DNA of 64,000 bases from Flexivirga endophytica (GTDB lineage: Bacteria; Actinomycetota; Actinomycetes; Actinomycetales; Dermatophilaceae): assembly GCF_014640635.1 (NCBI RefSeq), contig NZ_BMHI01000004.1, positions 62,001 through 126,000 on the forward strand, read 5' to 3'. The position numbers and the translations under genes were made by a program. Under the pieces are notes generated by a model that saw nothing but the letters and a program-made list of their open reading frames with translations, had not been told where the DNA came from and searched no databases. Below, piece by piece: positions 8,221 to 16,110 of the stretch (positions are counted from its first letter, which is position 1; every line of letters starts with the position of its first letter).

Positions 8221-9410
8221 TCGCCACCGTCGAGGCCGCACTGGCCGAAATCGCAGCGGGCCGACCGGTTCTCGTGGCTGACGACGCGGATCGCGAGAAC
8301 GAGGTGGACCTCGTCATGGCGGCCGAGCACGCCGACCAGCGCTGGATCGGCTGGGCGGTCCGGCACGGTTCCGGCGTCATCTGCGCGCCGATGCCCGATC
8401 AGGTCGCCGACCGACTCGCGCTGCCGCAGATGGTCCGGGACAACCAGGACCCGAAGGGCACGGCATACACCGTGTCGGTGGACGCCGCAGGGCTGACGAC
8501 CGGCATCAGCGCCGCCGAACGCGCGACGACGCTACGGCTGCTCGCGGACCCGGGCGCGGTCGCCGAGACCTTCACGCGACCCGGTCACGTCTTTCCGCTG
8601 CGGGCCCGGTTCCGCGGTGTGCTGGAGCGTGCCGGACACACCGAGGCCGCAGTGGACCTGGCCCGGTTGGCCGGGTGTGCGCCGGTCGGCGCAATCGTGG
8701 AGCTGGTCCACGACGACGGCTCGATGATGCGGCTCGCCGACGCCGAGGAGCTTGCCGAGCGGGAGGGCCTGGTCGTGATCACGATCGAGGACCTCGCCAC
8801 CTGGCGCACCCTGCACGATCGGGTGGAGTGCCGCGCGCGGACGAGCCTGCCGACGGTGCACGGCACCTTCGAGATGACCGGGTATGCCGACCTGCTCACC
8901 GGCGCCGAACACGTCGCGCTGGTCTCGCCGCTCGGCATACCCGACGAATCACCGCTCGTGCGAGTGCATTCCGAATGCCTCACCGGTGACGCGTTCGGGT
9001 CGACGCGGTGCGATTGCGGCCCGCAGCTGGCCGAGTCCATGCGCCGGGTCTCGGCCGAGGGCGGCGTGGTCATCTACCTGCGCGGCCACGAGGGTCGTGG
9101 CGTCGGACTGCTGGACAAGCTGCGTGCCTACGCCCTGCAGGACGAGGGTCTGGACACCGTCGACGCACAGACCGCGCTCGGGCTACCGGTCGACGACCGC
9201 GAGTTCGGCGCCGCGGGATCGATCCTGCGCGACCTCGGCATCAGCGCGATGCGGCTGCTCACGAACAACCCCGAGAAGGAGAAGCAGTTGAGGTCTTTGG
9301 GTCTGACCGTCGACCGGTTGCCACTGGTGACCGGCCGCACCATCAACAACAGTCGCTATCTCGACACCAAACGCGACCGCCTCGGTCACCAGATCGGAGA
9401 GACGGCGTGA
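8217..9410 (+). CDS. ribBA: Bifunctional DHBP synthase / GTP cyclohydrolase II
   Basis: Makes both early precursors of riboflavin. Residues 1 to about 205 are the RibB domain, with DRENE, RHGSGVIC, RPGHVFPLRA and GHTEA. Residues about 206-397 are the RibA domain, with the zinc cysteines in SECLTGDAFGSTRCDCG and LRGHEGRGVGL. The acidic loop reads DRENEVDL; the position after ENE is usually Gly (ENEGD), so Val is unusual, though the acidic residues remain. The start overlaps the transporter stop. Its own stop overlaps a GTG that begins the minicistron array. Confidence 0.94.
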   Translation: MIATVEAALAEIAAGRPVLVADDADRENEVDLVMAAEHADQRWIGWAVRHGSGVICAPMPDQVADRLALPQMVRDNQDPKGTAYTVSVDAAGLTTGISAAERATTLRLLADPGAVAETFTRPGHVFPLRARFRGVLERAGHTEAAVDLARLAGCAPVGAIVELVHDDGSMMRLADAEELAEREGLVVITIEDLATWRTLHDRVECRARTSLPTVHGTFEMTGYADLLTGAEHVALVSPLGIPDESPLVRVHSECLTGDAFGSTRCDCGPQLAESMRRVSAEGGVVIYLRGHEGRGVGLLDKLRAYALQDEGLDTVDAQTALGLPVDDREFGAAGSILRDLGISAMRLLTNNPEKEKQLRSLGLTVDRLPLVTGRTINNSRYLDTKRDRLGHQIGETA

Positions 9411-9478
9411 CCGAGCGCAGCGGCGGAACAATGACTCAGGCTCGTGACGGCATCCGAGGAACGAGGAGGGCGCAATGA
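9407..9478 (+). CDS. Minicistron 1 of the ribBA-ribH array
   Basis: A 23-codon frame starting at a GTG that overlaps the ribBA stop (GTGA) and ending in a TGA that overlaps the next ATG. It begins MTERSGGTMTQARDG and ends IRGTRRAQ. Upstream spacing and the coupled overlaps suggest reinitiation from ribBA. The peptide matches nothing I recognise. Confidence 0.55.
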   Translation: MTERSGGTMTQARDGIRGTRRAQ

Positions 9479-9546
9479 GCGAGCGCAGCGAGGGAACAAT
9501 GACTCAGGCTCATGGCGGCATCCGAGGTACGAGGAGGGTGCAATGA
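9475..9546 (+). CDS. Minicistron 2 of the ribBA-ribH array
   Basis: A 23-codon frame beginning [15 protein letters not shown] and ending IRGTRRVQ, preceded by GAGGAGG five bases before the ATG, with ATGA overlaps on both sides. It differs from minicistron 4 by a single residue (Val for Ala near the end) and one synonymous Gly codon. Confidence 0.55.
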   Translation: MSERSEGTMTQAHGGIRGTRRVQ

Positions 9547-9626
9547 GCGAGCGCAGCGAGGGAACAATGACTCAGGCTCATGGCAGCATCCGAGGGATTG
9601 TCCGAGGAACGAGGAGGGCGCAATGA
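9543..9626 (+). CDS. Minicistron 3 of the ribBA-ribH array (27 codons)
   Basis: Begins [15 protein letters not shown] and carries an in-frame four-residue insertion, giving [12 protein letters not shown] at the end. The 12-base insertion being a multiple of three preserves the stop-start overlap, which is what selection for coupling or for the peptide would predict. Confidence 0.55.
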   Translation: MSERSEGTMTQAHGSIRGIVRGTRRAQ

Positions 9627-9694
9627 GCGAGCGCAGCGAGGGAACAATGACTCAGGCTCATGGCGGCATCCGAGGAACGAGGAGGGCGCAATGA
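9623..9694 (+). CDS. Minicistron 4 of the ribBA-ribH array
   Basis: A 23-codon frame beginning [15 protein letters not shown] and ending IRGTRRAQ. Its stop overlaps the ribH ATG (ATGA), so ribH is the last member of the coupled chain. It provides the GAGGAGG Shine-Dalgarno for ribH. Confidence 0.55.
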   Translation: MSERSEGTMTQAHGGIRGTRRAQ

Positions 9695-10155
9695 GCGGGC
9701 ACGGCGCACCGGAGACGGTGGCGGACGGCAGTGGCCTGCGGGTGGCGATCATCGCGGCGTCCTGGCACGAGCAGGTCATGGGCGGTCTCCTCGACGGTGC
9801 CCGCCGCGGGCTCGCGGCGTGCGGGGTCACCGAGACCGCAGAGGTCCGCGTGCCGGGCACCTTCGAGTTGTCCGTCGCGTGCGCCCGGCTGGCGCCGTCG
9901 TATGACGCACTGGTCGCGCTCGGCGTCGTCATACGCGGCGGCACCCCGCACTTCGACTACGTGTGCTCGGCCGCCACGAGCGGCATCACGGACGTCACGG
10001 TGCGCACAGGTGTGCCGGTCGGTTTCGGCGTGCTGACGTGCGACGACGAGCAGCAGGCGCTGGACCGGGCCGGGCTGCCGGGTTCGGTGGAGGACAAGGG
10101 CTTCGAAGCGGCGACCGCTGCTGTCGCGACGGCGGCCACTCTGCGAGCCGTGTGA
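9691..10155 (+). CDS. ribH: 6,7-dimethyl-8-ribityllumazine synthase
   Basis: Condenses the pyrimidine from RibD with dihydroxybutanone phosphate from RibB; forms a capsid-like oligomer in many bacteria. The 154-residue protein has [46 protein letters not shown] (catalytic His in the PHFDY segment) and [14 protein letters not shown]. The ATG at 9691 is the fifth start in the repeat array, with GAGGAGG five bases upstream. The upstream extension of the open frame to 9580 runs through repeats in the wrong unit frame and is not used. A GC-rich inverted repeat (10173-10205) follows the gene. Confidence 0.94.
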   Translation: MSGHGAPETVADGSGLRVAIIAASWHEQVMGGLLDGARRGLAACGVTETAEVRVPGTFELSVACARLAPSYDALVALGVVIRGGTPHFDYVCSAATSGITDVTVRTGVPVGFGVLTCDDEQQALDRAGLPGSVEDKGFEAATAAVATAATLRAV

Positions 10156-10230
10156 CCCGAAGTGAGCGGCGGCCCGGCATACCTGCGGACCACAGTGTGG
10201 CCGGGTGCGCGGTCGACCCGCCGGTGCAAT

Positions 10231-10236
10231 TAGCCT
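10231..10236 (+). promoter_or_regulatory. -10 box for hisE
   Basis: TAGCCT lies eight bases before the hisE GTG with no Shine-Dalgarno in between, consistent with a leaderless transcript starting a separate hisEG unit after ribH. Confidence 0.4.
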
Positions 10237-10244
10237 TGGCCGAC

Positions 10245-10508
10245 GTGAAGACGTTCGATCAGCTGCATGCGGAGCTGACTGCCAAAGCCCAGGACCGGCC
10301 GGCTGATTCCGGCACCGTGCGCGAGCTCGATGCCGGAGTGCATTTCATCGGCAAGAAGATCGTCGAGGAAGCCGCGGAGGTCTGGATGGCCGCGGAGTAC
10401 GAAGGTGTGGAGCGCACCGCTGAGGAGATCAGCCAGCTGCTCTACCACCTGCAAGTGCTGATGGTCGCCCAGGACATCTCGCTGGAGGACGTCTATGCCC
10501 ACCTCTGA
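10245..10508 (+). CDS. hisE: Phosphoribosyl-ATP pyrophosphatase
   Basis: The second step of histidine synthesis (hydrolysis of PR-ATP to PR-AMP). The 87-residue all-alpha MazG-like protein starts [11 protein letters not shown] from a GTG and contains the acidic motif [18 protein letters not shown], which binds magnesium, and [13 protein letters not shown]. HisI is encoded separately at 17.9 kb, so the fused HisIE form is not used here. The 3' end overlaps hisG by 14 bases. Confidence 0.92.
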   Translation: MKTFDQLHAELTAKAQDRPADSGTVRELDAGVHFIGKKIVEEAAEVWMAAEYEGVERTAEEISQLLYHLQVLMVAQDISLEDVYAHL

Positions 10509-11370
10509 GCCCACCTCTGACGCGCTGCGGGTCGCGATGCCCAACAAGGGCGCGCTGGCCGAAGCGAGTGCAAATCTCATGCGCGAAGCCGGTTACCGGG
10601 TCCGCCGTGAGTCCAAGGAGCTCGTCGTCGTCGACGCCGAGCAGCAGATCGAGCTGTTCTACCTGCGGCCGCGGGACATCGCGGTGTATGTCGGCCGCGG
10701 CCACCTCGAGGTCGGCATCACCGGCCGCGACCTGCTGCTGGACTCCGAAGCTCCGGCTGTGGAGGTCCTGCAGCTGGGCTTCGGCGGGTCCACCTTCCGC
10801 TACGCAGCGCGTGCCGGACAGGTCTCCTCGGTGGCCGACCTGGACGGCAAGCGCATCGCGACGAGCTTTCCCGGTCTGGTCCGCAAGAACCTCGCGGACC
10901 ACGGCGTCGACGCATCCGTCGTCCGGCTGGACGGCGCGGTGGAGACCGCGGTCACCCTCGGCGTCGCCGATGTCATCGCAGACGTCGTGGAGACCGGCAC
11001 CACGCTGCGGAACGCGGGGCTCGAGGTCTTCGGGGACCCGATCCTGCAGAGCGAAGCGGTGCTGATCCGGCCGCAGGACCGTGCCGAGACGACACCGGCC
11101 GTCGACGTGCTGGTGCGCCGTCTGCAGGGCGTGCTGACCGCGAACCGTTACGTGATGATGGACTACGACATCCGGGTCGAGTTGGTGGAGCAGGCCTGCG
11201 CGCTGACACCGGGGCTCGAGTCGCCGACCGTGTCGCCGCTGCACCGTGAGGGCTTCGTCGCCGTTCGGTCGATGGTGCCCCGCACCGCGACCAACGCGGT
11301 CATGGATCGTCTCTACGAGCTGGGTGCCCGCGCCATTCTGGTGACCGAGATCGCGGCCTGTCGGCTATGA
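10495..11370 (+). CDS. hisG: ATP phosphoribosyltransferase
   Basis: The first committed enzyme of histidine synthesis. The 291-residue protein is the long form with a C-terminal ACT-like regulatory domain (from about residue 220) that mediates feedback inhibition by histidine, so no HisZ is needed. Visible segments include [24 protein letters not shown], and [12 protein letters not shown]-like [24 protein letters not shown] for the PRPP-binding loop. The start ATG lies within the end of hisE, and the stop overlaps the next gene (ATGA), so the three genes form one coupled unit. Confidence 0.94.
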   Translation: MPTSEPTSDALRVAMPNKGALAEASANLMREAGYRVRRESKELVVVDAEQQIELFYLRPRDIAVYVGRGHLEVGITGRDLLLDSEAPAVEVLQLGFGGSTFRYAARAGQVSSVADLDGKRIATSFPGLVRKNLADHGVDASVVRLDGAVETAVTLGVADVIADVVETGTTLRNAGLEVFGDPILQSEAVLIRPQDRAETTPAVDVLVRRLQGVLTANRYVMMDYDIRVELVEQACALTPGLESPTVSPLHREGFVAVRSMVPRTATNAVMDRLYELGARAILVTEIAACRL

Positions 11371-11828
11371 CATCCCGCCGGGAGGACGCCTACGCCACGT
11401 TCCGCCCGCGACGTTCGCGGTACGTGAGCATCGGCACGGCGATCGCCGTGGTGGTGGTGTTCGGGATCACCGCGTTCACGATCCCGCGCGGTGGTGTCAC
11501 CGGGTGGAGCGGCGTCGACTCCGCGGCGATGTTCGTCTTCGGCCTGGCCGTGGCGGGGTTCCTGCTGCGCTACGCGCTGGTGCGCGCGACGCCGACGAAG
11601 GAGGGTCTGCACGTCCAGAACCTCATCGTGTCGCGCGACATCGCGTGGGCTCAGGTCGTCAATGTGCAGTTCGGCGGGGGAGCCCCCTGGCTCGTTCTGG
11701 AACTGGATGACACCGACACGTTGGCGGTGATGGCCGTGCAACGTTCCGACGGCGACTTCGCCAACGCGGAGGCCCGGCGGATGGCCGCACTCGTCGAGGC
11801 GCACAACCGTCGCGCCGGCAACGACTGA
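11367..11828 (+). CDS. PH-domain-like membrane protein next to hisG
   Basis: The 153-residue protein has two transmembrane helices (about residues 20-40 and 50-68) followed by a soluble domain of the bacterial PH (bPH_6) type, with TKEGLHVQNLIVSRDIAWAQVVNVQF and WLVLELDDTDTLAVMAVQ. Proteins of this kind commonly follow hisG in actinobacteria; their function is not established. It is translationally coupled to hisG by an ATGA overlap. It meets the kinase gene on the other strand tail to tail. Confidence 0.75.
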   Translation: MTSRREDAYATFRPRRSRYVSIGTAIAVVVVFGITAFTIPRGGVTGWSGVDSAAMFVFGLAVAGFLLRYALVRATPTKEGLHVQNLIVSRDIAWAQVVNVQFGGGAPWLVLELDDTDTLAVMAVQRSDGDFANAEARRMAALVEAHNRRAGND

Positions 11829-11857
11829 TCGACCGGACGGAAGACCCGCTGGCGACG

Positions 11858-12409
11858 TCAGTCGGTGTGCAACACCAGATGGGCGTGCGCGGCAGTGTGG
11901 TCGGCGGCGAAGACGGTGTCCTCCTGGTCGGCCCAGCGCTGCCAGTGCGGTGCGTAGGCGTCCCCGTCACGGTCCAGGCCACGACGTTTCCGCACGGCAG
12001 GCTCGGCTTCCAGCCAGACGCGCACGTCGGCATACGGCCGAGCGATGCCGACACTGCTACCGGCGCCCTCCACGATGACGTAGCGCGTGCGGGGGACCGG
12101 CACCGAGTCGGCGAAAGTGCCTCTGGCCCAGTCGAATCGGCGGTATGACGCGGGCTCACCGCGCCGCAACGGCTCCAGCACTTGGGCGGCGAGCAGCGGC
12201 GGTGTCGCGGCCAGACCGTCCCAACCGGGATAGATGTCGTCCAGGTGCACGACCGTTGCGTCCTGCAATTCGGCCGCCACCGCACCGGCCAGGCTGGTCT
12301 TGCCGGAGCCGCTGCGGCCATCGATCGCAATGATGACCGCAGCGGGGCCGACCGCACGCGCGAGCGCGGCGATCTGCTGCACGTACTCGGCGGACGCTCG
12401 GTCGTTCAC
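11858..12409 (-). CDS. P-loop nucleoside/uridine kinase-like protein
   Basis: The 183-residue protein has a Walker A motif GRSGSGKTS (about residue 31), VVHLDDIYPGWDGL as the acceptor/lid region typical of uridine kinase-like and AAA-17 P-loop kinases, and VIVEGAGSS. The substrate cannot be deduced. It lies just downstream of ectD on the same strand with only a ten-base gap, so it may be read through from the ectoine operon, but there is no known functional link. Confidence 0.65.
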   Translation of the reverse strand: MNDRASAEYVQQIAALARAVGPAAVIIAIDGRSGSGKTSLAGAVAAELQDATVVHLDDIYPGWDGLAATPPLLAAQVLEPLRRGEPASYRRFDWARGTFADSVPVPRTRYVIVEGAGSSVGIARPYADVRVWLEAEPAVRKRRGLDRDGDAYAPHWQRWADQEDTVFAADHTAAHAHLVLHTD

Positions 12410-12418
12410 GCCGGCAAT

Positions 12419-13318
12419 CTAGTGCAGGGGAGTGAAGTCACGGGCGGCGATGTGGGCCGGCCGCGGTGTCCGAGCTGCGTAGGGCTCGACCGGGGTGTTC
12501 GCCACGCTGTTGAACACCAGGAAGATGTTCGAGCGCGGGTATGGCGTGATGTTGTTCGCGGACGCGTGCATGATGTTCGAGTCGAACCACAGCGCCGAAC
12601 CGGCCGGCCCGGTGAACTGGTCCACCCCACAACGATGCGCCAGATCGGCGATGGACTCCTCGTCGGGCACACCCACCGTCTGCTCCTTGAGCGACTCTGC
12701 GTGGTTGTTGTCCGGTGTCTCACCGATACCCGGGACGAACGTCTGGTGCGATCCCGGCATGACCATCAGACCGCCGTTGAAGGGGTAGTTCGGCGTCAGT
12801 GCGATAGAACAACTCACCGCCCGGGGAGCGGGCAGACCGTCCTCAGCGTGCCAGGTCTCGAAATCCGAATGCCAATAGAAGCCAGTGCCTTTGAAGCCCG
12901 GCATGTAATTGACACGCGTCTGGTGGAGATATACGTCGGACCCGAGCAACTGGCGAGCCCGGTGCAGCAACCGCGGATCGCGGGTCAACGCATCGATCTG
13001 CTCACTCAACTGCTCGACCTGGAACACCGAGCGCACCTCGCCCGAAGTCTTCTCGGTGATGACCCGTTCGTCGCCCCGCAGCGTCGGATCGGAGGCCAGC
13101 CTGTTCAGCTCGGCAGTGAAGGTCTCCACCTCGGTAGGAGTGATGAAGTCCTGCAGGATCGTGAAGCCGTGTCGCTCGTGCTCGTCGAGTGCGGCTTCGT
13201 CGAATGGCCCGTCAGCATCGGTACCCCAGACCGTCGGGTGCGTTCTCGGCGTCGGCGCCGCCTCCGCCTCCACGTGATGGCGCGTCGGATAGTGATCCGT
13301 CGTGCGAGTCGTCGTCAT
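12419..13318 (-). CDS. ectD: Ectoine hydroxylase
   Basis: Converts ectoine to 5-hydroxyectoine using Fe(II), 2-oxoglutarate and O2. The 299-residue protein has the diagnostic FYWHSDFETWHAEDGLP segment (Fe ligands His and Asp), QVEQLSEQIDALTRDPRLL, and a second Fe-ligand His in NIMHASANNITPYPRSN. The start is put at the ATG preceded by GAGAGGAGAAGG, not 13 codons upstream at 13357, which would fall within the preceding hairpin region. A 15-bp hairpin separates it from ectC, so its expression may be partly uncoupled from ectABC. Confidence 0.94.
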   Translation of the reverse strand: MTTTRTTDHYPTRHHVEAEAAPTPRTHPTVWGTDADGPFDEAALDEHERHGFTILQDFITPTEVETFTAELNRLASDPTLRGDERVITEKTSGEVRSVFQVEQLSEQIDALTRDPRLLHRARQLLGSDVYLHQTRVNYMPGFKGTGFYWHSDFETWHAEDGLPAPRAVSCSIALTPNYPFNGGLMVMPGSHQTFVPGIGETPDNNHAESLKEQTVGVPDEESIADLAHRCGVDQFTGPAGSALWFDSNIMHASANNITPYPRSNIFLVFNSVANTPVEPYAARTPRPAHIAARDFTPLH

Positions 13319-13345
13319 ACCTTCTCCTCTCGGTCGGAAATGGCT

Positions 13346-13379
13346 CGACACCCCCACGCGGCTTCGCGTGGGGGTGTCG
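13346..13379 (-). terminator. Strong hairpin between ectC and ectD
   Basis: CGACACCCCCACGCG and CGCGTGGGGGTGTCG form a perfect 15-bp stem with a four-base loop. No T-run follows on the minus strand. It could attenuate transcription into ectD or stabilise the ectABC mRNA end. Confidence 0.6.
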
Positions 13380-13392
13380 GGGGTTCTTGGGG

Positions 13393-13785
13393 TCAGGCGT
13401 CCTCGAGCACCAGCGGGTATACGCCGTTCTCGTCGTGCACTTCCCGGCCGGTGACCGGCGGGTTGAACACGCAGACCGTGCGCATCTCGGTCCGTGGCAG
13501 CACCTGGTGCTTGTCGTGGTCGTTCAACAGGTAGAGCGAGCCGGGGCGCAGCTCGTGGCGCTCGCCCGTGGCCTTGTTGAGGATCTCGCCCTCGCCCTCC
13601 ACGATGAAGACGGCTTCGATGTGGTTGGCGTACCAGAAGTCGTTGACCGTGCCGGCATACAGCGTCGTCTCGTGCACGGAGAAGCCAACGCCCTCACGTG
13701 CCAACACGATTCGCTTACTGCGCCAATTCTCGGTCTTGATGTCGTCGTCGGTGTCGGTGACGTCGTCCAGGGATCGTACGAGCAT
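13393..13785 (-). CDS. ectC: L-ectoine synthase
   Basis: Cyclises N-gamma-acetyl-diaminobutyrate to ectoine; a cupin-fold enzyme. The 130-residue protein has the expected length and begins [20 protein letters not shown]. It contains RKRI-like [39 protein letters not shown] and the cupin segment [18 protein letters not shown], followed by [20 protein letters not shown]. It sits between ectB (54 bases upstream) and ectD, in the standard ectABCD order. Confidence 0.96.
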   Translation of the reverse strand: MLVRSLDDVTDTDDDIKTENWRSKRIVLAREGVGFSVHETTLYAGTVNDFWYANHIEAVFIVEGEGEILNKATGERHELRPGSLYLLNDHDKHQVLPRTEMRTVCVFNPPVTGREVHDENGVYPLVLEDA

Positions 13786-13839
13786 GCGGGGTGGTCCTTT
13801 CAGGTCAGGTGGAAGTCGGGGAAACGTGCGGCCAGAAGG

Positions 13840-15099
13840 TCAGTCGAGCGCGTCGGTGGCGGCGTTGCGCAGCAGGGTCAGGCCGTCGTTGAGCTCGTCC
13901 TCGCTGATGGTCAGCGGCGGAAGCAGCTTGATGACCTCGTCGCGAGGACCGGAGGTCTCGACCAGCAGGCCGGCGTCGAAGGCGTTGCGGCAAGTCTCGG
14001 CCGCCTTCTCCGGGTCGGCGAACTCCAGACCGCGAATGAGGCCGCGACCCTTGGCGGTGAGCTCACCCTCGGGGCGCTTGGCCACCATGCTGTTCAGCGT
14101 GGCCTCGACGAAGGCGCCCTTGCTGATCGTGGACTCCTCGAGCGTCTTGTCCGACCAGTAGGTGCGGATCGCCTCGGTGGCGGTGACGAACGCCGGGGCG
14201 AACCCTCGGAACGTGCCGTTGTGCTCGCCCGGCTCCCACACGTCCAGCTCGGGACGGATCAGGGTGAGCGCGAGCGGCAGGCCGTAACCGCTGATCGCCT
14301 TGGACAGGCAGATGATGTCGGGCACGATGCCGGCTTCCTCGAAGCTGAAGAAGCCGCCGGTGCGACCGCAGCCGACCTGGATGTCGTCGACGATGAGCAG
14401 GATCTCGTACTTCTTGCAGACCTCGGCAAGCTGACGCAGCCACTCCAGGCGCGCGGCGTTGACGCCGCCTTCGCCCTGCACGGTCTCAACGATCACGGCC
14501 GCCGGTTTGTTCAGGCCCGAGCCGCTGTCGGCGAGCATCCGCTCGAAGTAGACGAAGTCGGGGACGTCGCCGTCGAAGTAGTCGTCGTACGGCATCGGTG
14601 TGGCGTGGACCAGCGGGATGCCGGCGCCGCCGCGCTTCATCGAGTTGCCCGTGACGGCGAGCGCGCCGAGCGTCATACCGTGGAAAGCGTTGGTGAAGTT
14701 GACGATCGACTCACGCCCGGTGATCTTGCGGGCCAGCTTGAGCGCCGCCTCGACGGCGTTCGCGCCACCAGGCCCGGGGAACATCACGGTGTGGTCGAGT
14801 CCACGCGGTCGCAGGATCTGCTCGGTGAACGTGTTGAGGAAGTCCTCGCGCGCGGTGGTCAGCATGTCCAGCGAGTGAACGATGTTGTCCTCGGTCAGGT
14901 AGCGAAGCAACGCGTCCTTGAGGATGGGGTTGTTGTGCCCGTAGCTCATGACTCCGGCCCCGGTGAAGAAGTCGAGGTACGGCTCGTCGTCCGGTGTGTA
15001 GAGGAAGCTGCCCTTGGCCCGCTGGAACGTGGTGGGCCAGGTCCGGGAGTAACTCCGGACGCCGGACTCAAGGCTCGTGGTGTCGGCGGTCACGGTCAT
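13840..15099 (-). CDS. ectB: Diaminobutyrate-2-oxoglutarate aminotransferase
   Basis: Class III PLP aminotransferase that makes L-2,4-diaminobutyrate from aspartate semialdehyde. The 419-residue product has the N-terminal substrate segment ESGVRSYSRTWPTTFQRAKG, FPGPGGANAVEAALKLARK, NAFHGMTLGALAVTGN, IVDDIQVGCGRTGGFFSFE and the PLP lysine in LSKAISGYGLP. The ATG at 15099 is preceded by GAAGGAAAC and gives the usual N-terminus; the open frame extends 60 codons further with no family similarity. It lies 176 bases downstream of ectA. Confidence 0.96.
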   Translation of the reverse strand: MTVTADTTSLESGVRSYSRTWPTTFQRAKGSFLYTPDDEPYLDFFTGAGVMSYGHNNPILKDALLRYLTEDNIVHSLDMLTTAREDFLNTFTEQILRPRGLDHTVMFPGPGGANAVEAALKLARKITGRESIVNFTNAFHGMTLGALAVTGNSMKRGGAGIPLVHATPMPYDDYFDGDVPDFVYFERMLADSGSGLNKPAAVIVETVQGEGGVNAARLEWLRQLAEVCKKYEILLIVDDIQVGCGRTGGFFSFEEAGIVPDIICLSKAISGYGLPLALTLIRPELDVWEPGEHNGTFRGFAPAFVTATEAIRTYWSDKTLEESTISKGAFVEATLNSMVAKRPEGELTAKGRGLIRGLEFADPEKAAETCRNAFDAGLLVETSGPRDEVIKLLPPLTISEDELNDGLTLLRNAATDALD

Positions 15100-15275
15100 G
15101 GAGTTTCCTTCGGTCGATCGGCAATGAGGCTGATTCCCCGTTGGCGTTGGAGGTCGCAAGCTCCCTGCAACGCCAATGGATCTCGAGCCTTCTGGCTTGT
15201 TCTCGATAACTTCCGTGCGCGCTTTCCCGGGCACGGACGCCGCGACTGGCGGATGCGGCGTTACAGCTGTGGCGC
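15100..15275 (-). other. ectA-ectB intergenic region
   Basis: This 176-bp gap holds an inverted repeat (TTGGCGTTG and CAACGCCAA, around 15140-15176) that could form a hairpin after ectA, and a Shine-Dalgarno for ectB. I see no gene. The unusual width for ectA-ectB suggests separate control or mRNA processing. Confidence 0.5.
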
Positions 15276-15842
15276 TCAACGCAATGGGCTGATGCGCAGC
15301 AAGGGTTCCCCGGCGTGGCCGTCGGGGAAGTGTGCTGCGGGAATGCCCTCGGACCAGGTCAGCTCGGCCTGATGCTTGCGGGCGATGCTGGCGAACAACG
15401 CGCGTGACGCCCCGTTGGTCTCCTCGACGGTCGCCTCGAGGGCGTCCACGTCACCGGTAGTGACGAGGTGCTCGAGCATGTGCGCCGCGACACCGCGCCC
15501 GCGCTGGTCGCCACGCACGGCGACCTGCCAGACGAACAGATGTGTCGGGCGTTCGGGCGGGCAGTAACCGAGGACGTATCCCACAACTTCGTTGTCGGAC
15601 AACGCAACTCGGCACGTCGTGGCGAAATCGCGCGCCATCATGAGATAGGCGTATGACGAATTCAGGTCGAGTTCGCCGCCGTCGCGAGCGACGGTCCACA
15701 TCTGGGCGCCCTCGGACGGGTGCGGTGTCCGGATCACCAGCGAGTGTGCGTCGCCGGATCGCGGACCGTGCGCTCGGGAGGAGCGCCCGATGTGCTGCTT
15801 GGTGGACGATGGTCGGGTCGGTACTTCGATTGGTATCGGCAT
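15276..15842 (-). CDS. ectA: L-2,4-diaminobutyrate N-gamma-acetyltransferase
   Basis: GNAT-family enzyme that acetylates diaminobutyrate in ectoine synthesis. The 188-residue protein shows VIRTPHPSEGAQMWTVARD, LDLNSSYAYLMMARDFATTC, the acetyl-CoA loop VAVRGDQRGRGVAAHMLEHL, and LEATVEETNGASRALFASIARKH-type EctA signatures in shorter stretches. It is first in the ect operon, with a consensus-like promoter directly upstream. The first 30 residues before VIRTPHP are variable; the true start could be a little further in. Confidence 0.94.
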   Translation of the reverse strand: MPIPIEVPTRPSSTKQHIGRSSRAHGPRSGDAHSLVIRTPHPSEGAQMWTVARDGGELDLNSSYAYLMMARDFATTCRVALSDNEVVGYVLGYCPPERPTHLFVWQVAVRGDQRGRGVAAHMLEHLVTTGDVDALEATVEETNGASRALFASIARKHQAELTWSEGIPAAHFPDGHAGEPLLRISPLR

Positions 15843-15853
15843 GACTGGCCTCG

Positions 15854-15881
15854 ACGTTATGCGCTGGCAGAGCTAAGTCAA
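15854..15881 (-). promoter_or_regulatory. Promoter of the ectoine operon
   Basis: On the minus strand a -35 TTGACT (15876-15881) and a -10 TAACGT (15854-15859) are separated by 16 bases. Transcription would begin within a few bases of the ectA ATG (15842), giving an almost leaderless mRNA. The flanking region up to hisF (15882-16096) is AT-richer than its surroundings and contains a short inverted repeat, CTCATGATTTGAGATGA, near 16000. Osmotic control is plausible but not shown. Confidence 0.6.
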
Positions 15882-16110
15882 CTCAAGATCGACGCGCAAC
15901 GCCGCGAACGAATCACGTTGCGGGAGCGCAATTTCCGCTGTCTGACGTGGATAGATCGATTTCTCGCAGTGCGGTTTCAGGGCCTCCAAAGTCCGTCTCA
16001 TGATTTGAGATGAACCCTTACGGCTGTTTCCTGCGGCGCGTGCCGGGGGTCACACTCTCGCCCCGGACTGGCGCCGGGGACACTCACGCCGCGGGCTACC
16101 CTTGGCTGCC

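Larger units (their letters stand above)
9407..9690 (+). repeat. Tandem array of about 68-bp translation-initiation units
   Basis: Four head-to-tail units begin at 9407, 9475, 9543 and 9623, with lengths 68, 68, 80 and 68. Each holds a short reading frame, a strong Shine-Dalgarno (ACGAGGAGG) and the sequence GCGCAATGA, where the stop of one unit overlaps the start of the next. The ribH start at 9691 is the fifth start. Unit 3 has a 12-base insertion, which keeps its frame. Differences between units are a handful of substitutions. This fills the 280-bp gap between ribBA and ribH. Confidence 0.95.

Noticed and set aside
9444-9626. 60-residue frames running across the minicistron repeats
   Set aside because: They read the repeats in the frame that ignores the strong Shine-Dalgarno/ATG sites; the coupled frames starting at 9407, 9475, 9543 and 9623 fit the signals better.
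9407-9690. CRISPR array
   Set aside because: The units are head-to-tail copies with no variable spacers and are built from translation signals, so they do not fit a CRISPR array.
13189-15372. A 727-residue plus-strand frame across the ectoine genes
   Set aside because: Shadow of ectC, ectB and their junctions, which are clearly coding on the minus strand.
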